64,000 nucleotides of DNA from Actinomycetospora straminea (GTDB lineage: Bacteria; Actinomycetota; Actinomycetes; Mycobacteriales; Pseudonocardiaceae), in contig NZ_JAQZAN010000012.1 of assembly GCF_028737255.1 (NCBI RefSeq), positions 62,001 to 126,000 of the forward strand. The letters are read 5' to 3'. Numbering within the stretch: position 1 is the stretch's first letter; each line of letters opens with the position of its first letter. A program made the position numbers and the translations under genes. The notes under the pieces were generated by a model, which saw only the letters and a list, made by a program, of their open reading frames with translations, did not search any database and was not told the DNA's origin. Shown here piece after piece: positions 33,909 through 41,963 of the stretch.

Positions 33909-34217
33909 TCATGCGAGGTCCTGGCGCCCATCAGCCCTCTCGCGCTCTGCGATCACACTGCCGCGCACGATGGACCGGCCGCTCAGGTCCACACGTCGGG
34001 CCGCGGGCACAAGTAGAACCTGGCCGTGTTCGTCTTCCGGGCCTACAAACACGACCCGCTCTAGAACACTGCTTCCGTCTCCGAGGCCGTATCGCGTAAG
34101 TAGCTCGTGCGGTGAGAGGAGCGTGCGTCTTCCCTTCTCTGGGTCGGAAAGAAGAAGCTCAAGGCCGTCTGGCCTTGGAATTACTCGCTCAACCACGGCT
34201 GGTTGCCAGCCAGACAT
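33909..34217 (-). CDS. hypothetical protein, 102 aa, third gene of the CHAT cargo
   Basis: Starts MSGWQPAVVERVIPRPDGLE and continues with a beta-rich sequence (RTLLSPHELLTRYGLGDGSS; ERVVFVGPEDEHGQVLLVPA; RSIVRGSVIAER). No membrane segment or catalytic motif. The ATG lies 5 bases beyond the upstream stop, preceded by AAGGA; the frame is open into the upstream gene but a start there would overlap it by about 50 bases. It may be an accessory or regulator of the CHAT/zinc-ribbon pair. Confidence 0.65.
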   Translation of the reverse strand: MSGWQPAVVERVIPRPDGLELLLSDPEKGRRTLLSPHELLTRYGLGDGSSVLERVVFVGPEDEHGQVLLVPAARRVDLSGRSIVRGSVIAERERADGRQDLA

Positions 34218-34222
34218 TTCCT

Positions 34223-35383
34223 TCAGCTCGCACACGCCAGCATGTTGGGGCTGACGCAGTTCGGTTCGCCGCATTCGTAGACGAGTTCAGCCCCGACAGA
34301 TGGATCATCTGGGTTGAAGCTGTTATGAACAAGTCGGTGGATGTCGTGCATGCTTCCATCCTCAGGAAACTGCACAGCGAAGGTATTCGACCAGGCTGGT
34401 TGCTCATCCTCGGTGATCTGTGCTGCTGCAGCCTGTAAAGCTGCCCGCGCCTGCCCTGGAGTGAGAAAGATGCCGAAGTCTTGGAGAGGTATGCAGTCAT
34501 CCGGGTCGATCTCCTCCTCTCGCGGCTCCGGGGAAGCACGAGCAGGTGAAGGGCCGGGTGGGTCAGTCTGGCGAGACCAACCGCACGTCGAGCAGACTAG
34601 CAGCCATCCTTCTCCGGGTTCGGCCATTTGCTTCTCGACCTGATACGAGGAACACGCTGGGCAGCGCTCAAGCGCTTCACGTTCTGCCCGAGCAAGTGCG
34701 AACAGGAACAACTCCACAAGGGAGTTCGCCGCTACCAAAGCAAGCCGGCCATCGAGATGACTAGCATTGCGAGCATGAGTCAGCCAGCCGAGAAGTTCCC
34801 AAGTGCTGTCGCTCTGCGATTTCAATAGCTTTCGTAGATGTGCGAGGCTCCGTCCCGGGGCAATCGCGTTTGAAAATACCGCTGCCCACTCCTTGAAATT
34901 ACCATTCTGAGATGGCAAGGTAGATTCTGGAGGCAGACTGAGACTGATCTCGCGCATCTTGGAGACAAGACTAAGTAGACATTCGCGAAGTCTCATGCCA
35001 ACTGCTTGAACGTCCTCGACTTCTTTTGCTCTGTCCAGGTTGTCGCTAGCAGTCTCGATGCGGCGTAGGACCTCAAGCACCCAAGTCCGGTCTTCGGCCT
35101 CTCTAAAGATGACCGGGTTCCGAGCCTCCATGCGGGTCATCAGTCCGATATGGAAGGAGAGGGCGATGTCCATGCTCTTGATCTGTTCTTGGCTGTAGAG
35201 GTTGGTTGGCGGTGTGATCACCCACCAACGGCCTTCGTTCGTGTGCGCGTCCCAAACGTCGTAATCACGCCCTAGGATCGACTCGCTGTTCACCTTCTCG
35301 ACGTGCTCGACTGCGAAATCGGGGCCTGACTGAGATCGTAGGTACTCATCGATGGCGCGACGCTGGCCTTCCGGGCTCTCCAT
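34223..35383 (-). CDS. hypothetical zinc-ribbon protein, 386 aa, partner of the CHAT protease
   Basis: Not a family I can name. An N-terminal region (1-85) has DYDVWDAHTNEGRWWVITPP then TNLYSQEQIKSMDIALSFHI. A helical middle (100-235) ends with WLTHARNASHLDGRLALVAA, loosely HEPN-like but without a clean RxxxxH motif. A zinc ribbon follows with Cys 241, 244, 264 and 267 (CPACS; CSTCGW), then an acidic Pro-rich linker and a C-terminal domain of about 100 residues. Six bases downstream of the CHAT gene and AT-richer than the element core. It may be the protease's substrate or sensor (inference). Confidence 0.7.
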   Translation of the reverse strand: MESPEGQRRAIDEYLRSQSGPDFAVEHVEKVNSESILGRDYDVWDAHTNEGRWWVITPPTNLYSQEQIKSMDIALSFHIGLMTRMEARNPVIFREAEDRTWVLEVLRRIETASDNLDRAKEVEDVQAVGMRLRECLLSLVSKMREISLSLPPESTLPSQNGNFKEWAAVFSNAIAPGRSLAHLRKLLKSQSDSTWELLGWLTHARNASHLDGRLALVAANSLVELFLFALARAEREALERCPACSSYQVEKQMAEPGEGWLLVCSTCGWSRQTDPPGPSPARASPEPREEEIDPDDCIPLQDFGIFLTPGQARAALQAAAAQITEDEQPAWSNTFAVQFPEDGSMHDIHRLVHNSFNPDDPSVGAELVYECGEPNCVSPNMLACAS

Positions 35384-35389
35384 GACGTA

Positions 35390-36433
35390 CTAATCCCCTT
35401 CGGCGGGAGGTGATACCAAGCGGAAATCGATCGCGCTCACACCGTCGACCGTGATCAATTCTGCCTTATCGCCCTCGCCTGTGACGGCATCAAGAGCCAA
35501 CTTGGCCTGGTTGAACGAGGACTGCAGCGACTGTCCGCTGCCAATCGCTGCGTAGAGCTTCGCCGCGAATGCCTTGGCGCCAATGTCGGTAACGGATTCG
35601 GTCATTGCAACAACGGCGGGTGTCGCCGACAGAACGTCTTCGACGCCACTGAAGGAATAACAAGCGTTCAGCACTACCAGTTTGGGTGTCCAGTCGGTCG
35701 CAGCGAAGGCCCTTCCTAGGTAGCTATACGAGTACTCAACACCATCAGCGCCCACGTCATCCGGTTCATCAAAATACAACCCTTCTTCGGAGCCATGACC
35801 CGAGAAGTGGACAATGTCGGGATGGTCGTCATTCAGGGCGTGGAGTACGTCATCGGTCGTCGCTGCCGGCCAGACAGTTACCTCAATGTCAGTGCCGACA
35901 ACAGCTCGCTTCAGCGCTTCGCGGATCTCGCGGGCTTCCTGGTCGACCCTGATGCGTTCTTCACCTGCTGGGCTCGCGGTGAGCAGGGCCAACCGGACCT
36001 TGGTGCGGGGCGGGAGGACGGCAGGACTGACGGCTGTTCCGCTCGTGCGTTCACTTGCCAAGCGCCGGGCGTGAGCTAGCTCCTCTTTCCGTCGCCTCTT
36101 GTCAGCGAGTTCATCTCGTCGGCGCTCCGATACGACGGAAGATCGGAGACTGTCCTCGGCTCGCCCTGCGCGCACCGAAGCCTTGGCTTCTTGCTTAGAT
36201 TCCGCCGCTGCGGCTTTGTCGAGGGCTGCTGCTTTTTGTTCGCTTCGGTTGGCGGCCCGTGCACGTTGCCTTGCAACGCTTGGGGATTTGGCACGGGTTG
36301 CAGACTCTGCCTTCTTCTGCGCCTTCTCGCGTTCCTTGGCGGCGCTCTCCCGCTTGTTCGCCGCCTTGTCTGCGTGCTTAGATTCGGCCTTTTTCTCTTT
36401 CGCAACTCGTCGCCGATCGTTGGACGAAGACAC
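35390..36433 (-). CDS. CHAT-domain caspase-like protease with lysine/alanine-rich coiled-coil N-terminus
   Basis: 347 residues. Residues 1-130 are a highly charged helical/coiled-coil stretch rich in K, A, E and R. Residues 145-347 form a CHAT domain: catalytic His213 in HFSGHG and Cys258 in VLNACYS, with LALLTASPAGEERIRVDQEA at its start and QSSFNQAKLALD near the end. CHAT proteases act in bacterial defence, for example with CRISPR type III-E and gasdermin systems. GTG start behind GAGGAGG. First gene of a three-gene leftward unit; upstream 36434-36732 shows no gene. Confidence 0.88.
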   Translation of the reverse strand: MSSSNDRRRVAKEKKAESKHADKAANKRESAAKEREKAQKKAESATRAKSPSVARQRARAANRSEQKAAALDKAAAAESKQEAKASVRAGRAEDSLRSSVVSERRRDELADKRRRKEELAHARRLASERTSGTAVSPAVLPPRTKVRLALLTASPAGEERIRVDQEAREIREALKRAVVGTDIEVTVWPAATTDDVLHALNDDHPDIVHFSGHGSEEGLYFDEPDDVGADGVEYSYSYLGRAFAATDWTPKLVVLNACYSFSGVEDVLSATPAVVAMTESVTDIGAKAFAAKLYAAIGSGQSLQSSFNQAKLALDAVTGEGDKAELITVDGVSAIDFRLVSPPAEGD

Positions 36434-36732
36434 CGCACACCTCCTCGTGGGCGACCGCCGCCCCCATCACGACCATCGCATGGAGCACCGACAACGTCGG
36501 TTCGCGCGGCCGCAAGCCCCGCCTGAGGCAGCCGTGTTGGGGACCAGTCGGGGACCACACTCCGGGCACAGGGCGTAGACCTATACACGTCGTGCTCGCC
36601 AGTGACGGGTTGCGCTCAGGCGCGACGTGCAGCACCGCGTCGGGGCTCGTCCTGGGGGTCAAGGGGGCGAGTTCGCCGAGCTGACTGTTATGTGGAGCGA
36701 TAGCCGCACGGCGGCTCGGTCGGCCAGATGAA

Positions 36733-37905
36733 CTACGACGAGGACGCATCCTCGGTGTTCTCGCTGTCCTGGCCGATCTCGTCACGGCGTTGGCGCTCGC
36801 GGTAGCCGTAGGCCGCCCGGCGCACGGCGTCCTCGCTGTCGAGCCCGGAGCCCAGGGCGCCGGCGACGGTGGCGAGGCCGGTGGTCAGCAAGGCGAGCGC
36901 GAGGTGGTCGCCGAACGTCGGTGGGCGGCCGAGGTAGGAGCCGAGTACCGAGGGCTCGAGGAAGAACAGTGACCCGAGCAGGGTGAGCACGTAGACCGTG
37001 GCGGACATGGCGAGTACGCCCATGCTTAGGGTGATCACGGTGGAGGCGTTGTAGAGGAACGTCTCCTCGCGCTCGCCCTCGTCGCGAGCTCGTTCCCAGA
37101 GGTGGTGGGCGCCGATGATCCAGGCGACCATCAGCGCGACCGCTACCAGCAGGGTCAGAGCGAGCTTGCCGGCCCCGAGGCGGGTGGCGAGTACCCAGGT
37201 CGTCGTGGAGGTCAGGGTCAGGTAGGCGCTGGTGCCCAGCACGGCGGCGAGCGCGCTGCGCATGCCCAGCACGAGGCGCCAGGGTTCGTTGGTGCGCACC
37301 ATGCCGGCGAGCAGGCGCGCCCGCCCGCGCCACGGGGTGGTCACGTAGCGCCTGGTGTGCTGGCCGTCTCCGGCCTGGACGACGTGCACCGGCTGCAGGT
37401 GCTGGGCGGGGGCGCGTCCGAGGCGGTTGGGGTGGTGCTGTCCGTGGTCGAGGCCGGCGTCGGCGGTGCCGGTGAGGTCGGCGACCAGGCGGACGATCGC
37501 GTGGCGCACCTTGTGGTGCTGCAGGAACGGGCCGAACCCGGGGAGCGAGAGCCCAGCGACGCGGCGGTCGTGGTCGAGGTCGGCGAGGATCGGCTGCTGC
37601 CCGTGCTGCATCGGCAGGTCGGTGAGGTAGACGCCGATGTCCCAGTCGGTGTCGGCGGTCTTGTCGGCGACGGCCCCGAGCACCTCCTCGGGGTCCTGCA
37701 CCGAGGCGGTCACCGGGTGGGTCATCGTGCGGACGTCCCAGGTGATGTGGCTGTCGACGTGGGTGCCGAGCTCGTCGGGGAGCTCGTCGACTAGCTTGGC
37801 GGCGATCTCCGCAGGAGTGTCGGGATCGGCGAGCAGGCCCACCACCAGCGTGCGGCGACCGGCGGCCACCGCATTCGGGCTCTGTCCCCGTTCGAGGTCG
37901 GTCAT
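36733..37905 (-). CDS. multi-span membrane protein near the right end of AICE 2
   Basis: 390 residues. The first 210 are soluble (TLVVGLLADPDTPAEIAAKL, WDIGVYLTDLPMQ, HHKVRHAIVRLVADLTG). About four membrane spans then follow: near 220-235 (ALAAVLGTSAYLTL), 245-265 (LALTLLVAVALMVAWIIGAH), 300-325 and 335-355. An acidic Ser-rich tail ends the protein. No named family. The ATG overlaps (ATGA) the end of a short upstream frame encoding a membrane-like peptide without a good start codon. High GC unlike the CHAT cargo. Confidence 0.7.
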   Translation of the reverse strand: MTDLERGQSPNAVAAGRRTLVVGLLADPDTPAEIAAKLVDELPDELGTHVDSHITWDVRTMTHPVTASVQDPEEVLGAVADKTADTDWDIGVYLTDLPMQHGQQPILADLDHDRRVAGLSLPGFGPFLQHHKVRHAIVRLVADLTGTADAGLDHGQHHPNRLGRAPAQHLQPVHVVQAGDGQHTRRYVTTPWRGRARLLAGMVRTNEPWRLVLGMRSALAAVLGTSAYLTLTSTTTWVLATRLGAGKLALTLLVAVALMVAWIIGAHHLWERARDEGEREETFLYNASTVITLSMGVLAMSATVYVLTLLGSLFFLEPSVLGSYLGRPPTFGDHLALALLTTGLATVAGALGSGLDSEDAVRRAAYGYRERQRRDEIGQDSENTEDASSS

Positions 37906-38199
37906 CGGTCCTCCTGATCGCGCGCCACTCGGCTGCTGATGGCCTTGAGGGTGAACAGCGCAGCGGGGACGGCAAACCAGAGTCGGCCAACGACTTTGAC
38001 CTCGCCGCTGCTCAGTCTCGGTCTCCGCTCACTCGTGATGGAGTTGTCAAAGATCAGGCCTAGCCTCGCTCACCCGGGAACATCACGGGAACGTGCGGCG
38101 TGGCCGGCCGTGCTAGTCCCCAGGGCTACTCGACACGAACGCCCAGCTCAGCTCGACTCGGCGACCCGCGGTGGCGGTCGACAGCACGGCGGGGCAGGC

Positions 38200-38261
38200 T
38201 TCACACCGAAGAGGTCACTGGTTCGATCCCAGTATCGCCCACCAGCAAAACCCCTGGTCAC
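38200..38261 (+). repeat. attachment site copy 3 (right junction with chromosome)
   Basis: 62 bases identical to copy 1. Only the tRNA 3' half is present. What follows is the original chromosomal continuation of the tRNA-Val(CAC) locus, so this is the displaced native 3' end. Confidence 0.93.
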
Positions 38262-38292
38262 CGGCTTGACAGAGCCGCCGGCCAGGGGTTTT
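38247..38292 (+). terminator. original terminator of tRNA-Val(CAC), displaced
   Basis: AAAACCCCTGG and CCAGGGGTTTT enclose a loop that contains its own CGG/CCG pairs. It is the same hairpin as at 12565-12611 with a different loop, and was presumably the native tRNA terminator before integration. Confidence 0.8.
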
Positions 38293-39239
38293 CTCGTCTC
38301 TGTCGAGGGTCGTCGAGGCCCGCTCGTGGCTCACGACCTGCTGGACCGTGGTCGGTGCCGACGGTGACCCACGCGCAGGACGGCGCGAGCTCCTGATCGG
38401 CCCGCATGCGCCCGTGACGCCATGCCGCTGATGGGCCAAGGTCTTCGCTAAGAGTCCGTTGACCTGCGGCGATGCTCTGGAATAGTGCTGGGCAGACGTT
38501 CGGAGGGCGCGCTGATCGCGGGGGGCGGCGGGGGGCGGGGCGGCCTCGTGCTCCGCTACTCCTCGGCGCGCGAGGCCGTCACCGGCCGCACCATGAGCGC
38601 CCACGAGCTCGGTGACGACCCCGCCGAAGACGATGGATCCCCGCGCCGACGCCACCTCAGCGTGTACACGGGCCCGACGTGGCGGCCGGGCGCTCCGCCC
38701 TGGGTCGAGGACCGAACCTCGAGTGGGCCCCACCGCGTCGGTCGGGTGAGGGTTTCTTCCCTGCGTGAGAGTGGGCAGCTCGGACCAACCGGTCCACCTC
38801 GAGCGCCGGCTCCTGGATCAGCCAGCAGCCCGCCACCTCGGGGGAGATGCCGATGCGACGGAAGCCAGAGCAGCTCAGCGCCGGCGCGGCCTTCTCCCAC
38901 GCGGCCGAAGCGACCGCTGCCGCCCGTGCAGCGCGGCTGCGCAGCAGCGCGATCAGGCTCGAACAACAGCTCGCGGCACGACCGCGCAGACCTGTCGATC
39001 TCGACTCCGAGACGGAGGCCCTCCTCCGAGCGCGCCTCACGAAGTCGGGATACGCCTCGGCAGGCAGGACCCGGTGACGGCGTGCGGTGTCCGCAGGCCT
39101 CGGGCACAGGGCGCGCAGACACGCTGGAACACCGATCCGTCCGGGACGATCATCACCGTCCGATTCCTCGGCTCGGCCCGCCGATCCGGCGAAGATCGAA
39201 GCAGAGATGCAGCAGTGATCGCGGTCTCCCTCGTCGTCG
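38293..39239. other. gene-poor chromosomal stretch after AICE 2
   Basis: About 950 bases with no strong coding signal on either strand; the long open frames here are composition artefacts without family motifs. A short frame at 38847-39077 is the only candidate gene. The remainder may be an eroded region at the integration hot spot. Confidence 0.5.
38847..39077 (+). CDS. possible small hypothetical protein, 76 aa
   Basis: ATG preceded by GGGGGAG. Helical, Arg/Ala-rich: RRKPEQLSAGAAFSHAAEAT, ARAARLRSSAIRLEQQLAAR and LDSETEALLRARLTKSGYAS. The LARL-TKSGYA-like end looks protein-like, but there is no recognised domain. Low confidence because the region is otherwise non-coding. Confidence 0.35.
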   Translation: MPMRRKPEQLSAGAAFSHAAEATAAARAARLRSSAIRLEQQLAARPRRPVDLDSETEALLRARLTKSGYASAGRTR

Positions 39240-40406
39240 TCACGCGCGAGAACGGACCATGCCCGCGAACACGACCACACATCCCCACGCGGCCGCCGCC
39301 ACGACGAGGAACGCCAGGTAGACCCGGTCGTAGCCGAGTGTGGGGGCCAGCGTCGCGGCGGCCACGGGCGCGAGCAGGCCGGCGATGCCCCAGGCGGTGA
39401 ACACCAGGCCGTAGGTGGTGCCGAAGCGCTCGGGCGGGACCACGTCGGAGGTGGCCGCCGGGGTGAGGGTCGAGAGCGCGCCGTACTGGGTGCCGAGCAG
39501 GAGCAGGGCCGCCAGGGCGACGGGTCCGCTCGCGCCGAGGGCCAACGGGAGGCAGGCGAGCACGAGGAGCGCCGAGTTGGCGTGCAGCGCGGCGCGTCGG
39601 CCGATGCGGTCGGAGACAGGTCCGGCGATGAGCCGGCCCGCGAAGTTGCCGAGGTTGAGCAGGACGACCGCGAGGGTCACCACGGCCACGTCTCCGGCGA
39701 GGTTGCCGGCCTGGGCGAAGGCCGCGAGGGCGGGCGCGCTGCCGAGGCCGAAGGCGAGCCACAGCACGACGACGGGTCCACCCGGCCGCGTCGGTCCGTC
39801 GCCGGCCTCGCGCCGCGGGCCCGAGCGGGGCGCGGCACCCGGTACGAGGAAGGCCGCCACGGCGAGCAGGACACCGAGGGCGCCGGCCAGGACGACGAAG
39901 GTCCCGACGCGGCCGACCGCGTCGATCAGGGTGGAGGCGACCGGGGCGAGAACGGCCGTGCCGGCGGCGTAGGCGCTCACGACCAGGCCGAGGGCGAGCC
40001 CGCGGCCGGTGGCGACGGTGCCGGCGACACGGACGGCGGTGGCGTAGCCGAGTCCGGTGGAGCCGCCGACCAGCACACCGAAGGTCAGGAACAGCACCAC
40101 CACGGAGGACGCGGCGGCGCTGCCCGACAGTCCGAGGACCGTGCCGGCGAGGGCGACGAGGGCGAGCCGCCGCGGCGCGAACCGGTCGGCGGCACGTCCC
40201 CCGGCGAGGACGCCGAGCATGAAGGCGGCCAGGCCGACGGAGAACACACCCGCGAGCACCGCGTGGCCCACGCCGAGATCGCGGCCGAGCGAGTCCGTGA
40301 AGACGTCCCAGGCGAACAGCGGACTGACCGCGAGGTCGAGCAGCACGGCGCCGGTGAGCGCGCGTCGCTTGCTGCCCGCTGCAGCGCCGGTGTCGGCCAC
40401 GGTCAC
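39240..40406 (-). CDS. MFS transporter (OFA-like), arsenic cluster
   Basis: 388 residues with about 12 membrane spans. The loop 2-3 motif is GGRAADRFAPRR, and the second half has AGPVSDRIGRRAALH. The GLGYATAVRVAGTVATGRGLALGL segment resembles the oxalate/formate-antiporter-like branch. The start overlaps the arsC stop (ATGA), so it is translated with the arsenate reductase and controlled by the upstream ArsR. It takes the place normally held by ArsB/Acr3, so it is a candidate arsenite or organoarsenical exporter (inference). Confidence 0.8.
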   Translation of the reverse strand: MTVADTGAAAGSKRRALTGAVLLDLAVSPLFAWDVFTDSLGRDLGVGHAVLAGVFSVGLAAFMLGVLAGGRAADRFAPRRLALVALAGTVLGLSGSAAASSVVVLFLTFGVLVGGSTGLGYATAVRVAGTVATGRGLALGLVVSAYAAGTAVLAPVASTLIDAVGRVGTFVVLAGALGVLLAVAAFLVPGAAPRSGPRREAGDGPTRPGGPVVVLWLAFGLGSAPALAAFAQAGNLAGDVAVVTLAVVLLNLGNFAGRLIAGPVSDRIGRRAALHANSALLVLACLPLALGASGPVALAALLLLGTQYGALSTLTPAATSDVVPPERFGTTYGLVFTAWGIAGLLAPVAAATLAPTLGYDRVYLAFLVVAAAAWGCVVVFAGMVRSRA

Positions 40407-40816
40407 ATGGTGGTGGCGGGGACCAGCTCGGTCAGCAACTCGCGGACGCGGCGGTCGATGTCGTCGCGGATCGGGCGGACGTCGTCGATGCCCTTGCCGG
40501 CCGGGTCGGTGAGCTCCCAGTCCAGGTACCGCTTGCCGGGGAAGATCGGGCAGGCGTCGCCGCAGCCCATGGTGATGACGACGTCGGCGGCGGCGACGGC
40601 GTCGGTGGTCAGCGGCTTGGGGAACTCACGGGAGAGGTCGAGACCGAGTTCGGCCATGACCTCGCGGACCGCGGGGTTGATCTCGTCGGCCGGGGCGGAG
40701 CCCGCGGAGCGGACGTGGACGGCGCCCCGGGCGTGGTGGTCGAGCAGGGCGGCGGCCATCTGGGATCGGCCGGCGTTGTGGACGCAGACGAACAGGACCT
40801 CGGGGACGTCGGACAC
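40403..40816 (-). CDS. arsC: arsenate reductase, LMW-phosphatase-like thioredoxin/mycothiol type
   Basis: 137 residues. P-loop CVHNAGRSQ with nucleophile Cys11 and the resolving pair Cys85/Cys89 in GCGDACPIFPGKRY, then WELTDPAGK, the canonical ArsC pattern. Reduces arsenate to arsenite for export. It follows arsR by 79 bases and overlaps the MFS gene. In actinobacteria the reductant may be thioredoxin or mycothiol; three conserved cysteines favour the thioredoxin-type mechanism, but sequence alone does not settle it. Confidence 0.93.
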   Translation of the reverse strand: MSDVPEVLFVCVHNAGRSQMAAALLDHHARGAVHVRSAGSAPADEINPAVREVMAELGLDLSREFPKPLTTDAVAAADVVITMGCGDACPIFPGKRYLDWELTDPAGKGIDDVRPIRDDIDRRVRELLTELVPATTM

Positions 40817-40895
40817 GAGTGCTCCCTGGGCTCGGGCGGCGGCGGTCAGGCGCTCGCGGGCGGATCACCCGCGGTGTCGGTGGCGTCCGGATCGC

Positions 40896-41324
40896 TCACG
40901 CGTCGACCACCGGCAGCTCGTCGCGGTCGGCGGGCATCGTGGCGGGGCTGTCCGGGGCCGCGGGCACGAGGACGGCCGACAGCTGGTCCAGCAGCTCGGG
41001 GCGCACTCGGTAGTAGACCCAGGTGCCGCGACGCTCGCCCGTGATCAGCCCGGCCTCGCGCAGCACCTTGAGGTGGTGCGAGATCGTCGGGCCGGACAGG
41101 TCGAAGACGTCGGTCAGGTCGCAGACGCACGCCTCGCCGCCCGCGTGCGACGCGATCAGCGAGAGCAGCCGCAACCGCACCGGATCGCCCATCGCCTTGA
41201 ACACCCGCGCGAGCTCGGTGGACTGCCGAGCGGACAGCGGCTCGCGCGCGAGCGGCTCGCAGCACCCGACGACCGCGGCGAGGTCGGCGAGCATCCGCTC
41301 CTGCGCCCCATCCTGCTTTGACAT
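40896..41324 (-). CDS. arsR: ArsR/SmtB arsenic-responsive repressor
   Basis: 142 residues. Winged helix: LARVFKAMGDPVRLRLLSLI, CVCDLTDVFDLSGPTISHHL, KVLREAGLITGERRGTWVYY. Cys66 and Cys68 in EACVCDL are the classic arsenite-binding pair at the DNA-binding helix; two more N-terminal cysteines (21, 22) could supply a third thiol. Divergent from arsI, with operator-like repeats across the gap, so it should repress both the arsC-MFS and arsI-arsM units. Confidence 0.93.
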   Translation of the reverse strand: MSKQDGAQERMLADLAAVVGCCEPLAREPLSARQSTELARVFKAMGDPVRLRLLSLIASHAGGEACVCDLTDVFDLSGPTISHHLKVLREAGLITGERRGTWVYYRVRPELLDQLSAVLVPAAPDSPATMPADRDELPVVDA

Positions 41325-41382
41325 ACGTCTACCTTGACATGCGTCGAACCACGAGGCAACCTTTGGTTCGATAGACGTCGAA
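41318..41382. promoter_or_regulatory. ArsR operator region between arsR and arsI
   Basis: TTGACATACGTCT and TTGACATGCGTCGAA are direct repeats 16 bases apart, the first overlapping the arsR start codon. A palindrome-like TTCGATAGACGTCGAA follows at 41367. Position and repetition fit two ArsR dimers controlling divergent promoters. Confidence 0.65.
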
Positions 41383-41414
41383 ACAGGCGCCGGAACGTGT
41401 TCGAGGAGGACGCC

Positions 41415-41963
41415 GTGTCCCGTGTGCAGCTCGCCCTGCGGGTCTCCGACCTGGAGGGCTCGATCCGCTTCTACTCCCAGCTCTTCGGTGTCGAGCCGGC
41501 CAAGCGCCGTCCCGGCTACGCCAACTTCGCGGTCACCGAGCCGCCCCTCAAGCTGGTCCTGCTCGAGGGTGAGGCCGACCGCCCGACCGTGATGGACCAC
41601 CTCGGGGTGGAGGTCGCGTCGACCGCCGAGGTCGACGACGCCACGGCGCGCCTCTCGGAGCTGGGGCTGTTCACCCAGGTCGAGGACGACACCACCTGCT
41701 GCTACGCCCGCCAGGACAAGGTGTGGGTGCGGGGCCCGGGCCGCGAGCCCTGGGAGGTCTACACCGTCAAGGAGGACTCCGCGGACTTCGGCACCAGCGG
41801 CATCGGTGCCACGATGCCCGACGACGCCACCGCCGAGACCGCCGGCGGCCAGACCGCGTGTTGCGGGGTCACCGCCTGCTGCTCCCACGACGAGCACGCC
41901 ACCGAGCCCGGCGTGACCGTCACCGAGGCCACGACCGCCGCCGGCTGCGGGTGCGTCGCGTGA
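41415..41963 (+). CDS. arsI: ArsI C-As lyase (CadI-like dioxygenase) with Cys-rich tail
   Basis: 182 residues. Vicinal-oxygen-chelate fold: VQLALRVSDLEGSIRFYSQL, DHLGVEV (metal His62), and DDTTCCYARQDKVWV, where Cys95-Cys96 bind the trivalent organoarsenical, then EPWEVYT with the metal Glu. Cleaves methyl- or aryl-As(III) bonds. The C-terminal 35 residues add ACCGVTACC and GCGC, a cysteine-rich tail. GTG start behind GAGGAGG; the stop overlaps arsM as GTGA. Confidence 0.9.
   Translation: MSRVQLALRVSDLEGSIRFYSQLFGVEPAKRRPGYANFAVTEPPLKLVLLEGEADRPTVMDHLGVEVASTAEVDDATARLSELGLFTQVEDDTTCCYARQDKVWVRGPGREPWEVYTVKEDSADFGTSGIGATMPDDATAETAGGQTACCGVTACCSHDEHATEPGVTVTEATTAAGCGCVA

Larger units (their letters stand above)
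25431..38199. mobile_element. AICE 2, pSAM2-like integrative element in tandem with AICE 1
   Basis: About 12.8 kb between attachment copies 2 and 3. Leftward operon: Pra-like gene (frame-disrupted), small CxxC protein, membrane protein, FtsK-like translocase, small gene, RepSA-like initiator, xis, int. Rightward: XRE-TPR regulator and creatininase-like gene. Then the shared noncoding segment and a leftward AT-richer cargo of three genes including a CHAT protease, plus a GC-rich membrane protein gene. Same orientation as element 1. Confidence 0.9.

Noticed and set aside
33981-34254. Plus-strand frames opposite the CHAT cargo
   Set aside because: Short, without motifs, and antisense to genes with clear starts and tight spacing.
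38215-39280. Minus-strand frames of 172, 188 and 207 codons after AICE 2
   Set aside because: No domains, starts lack ribosome-binding sites, and composition is typical of noncoding high-GC sequence.
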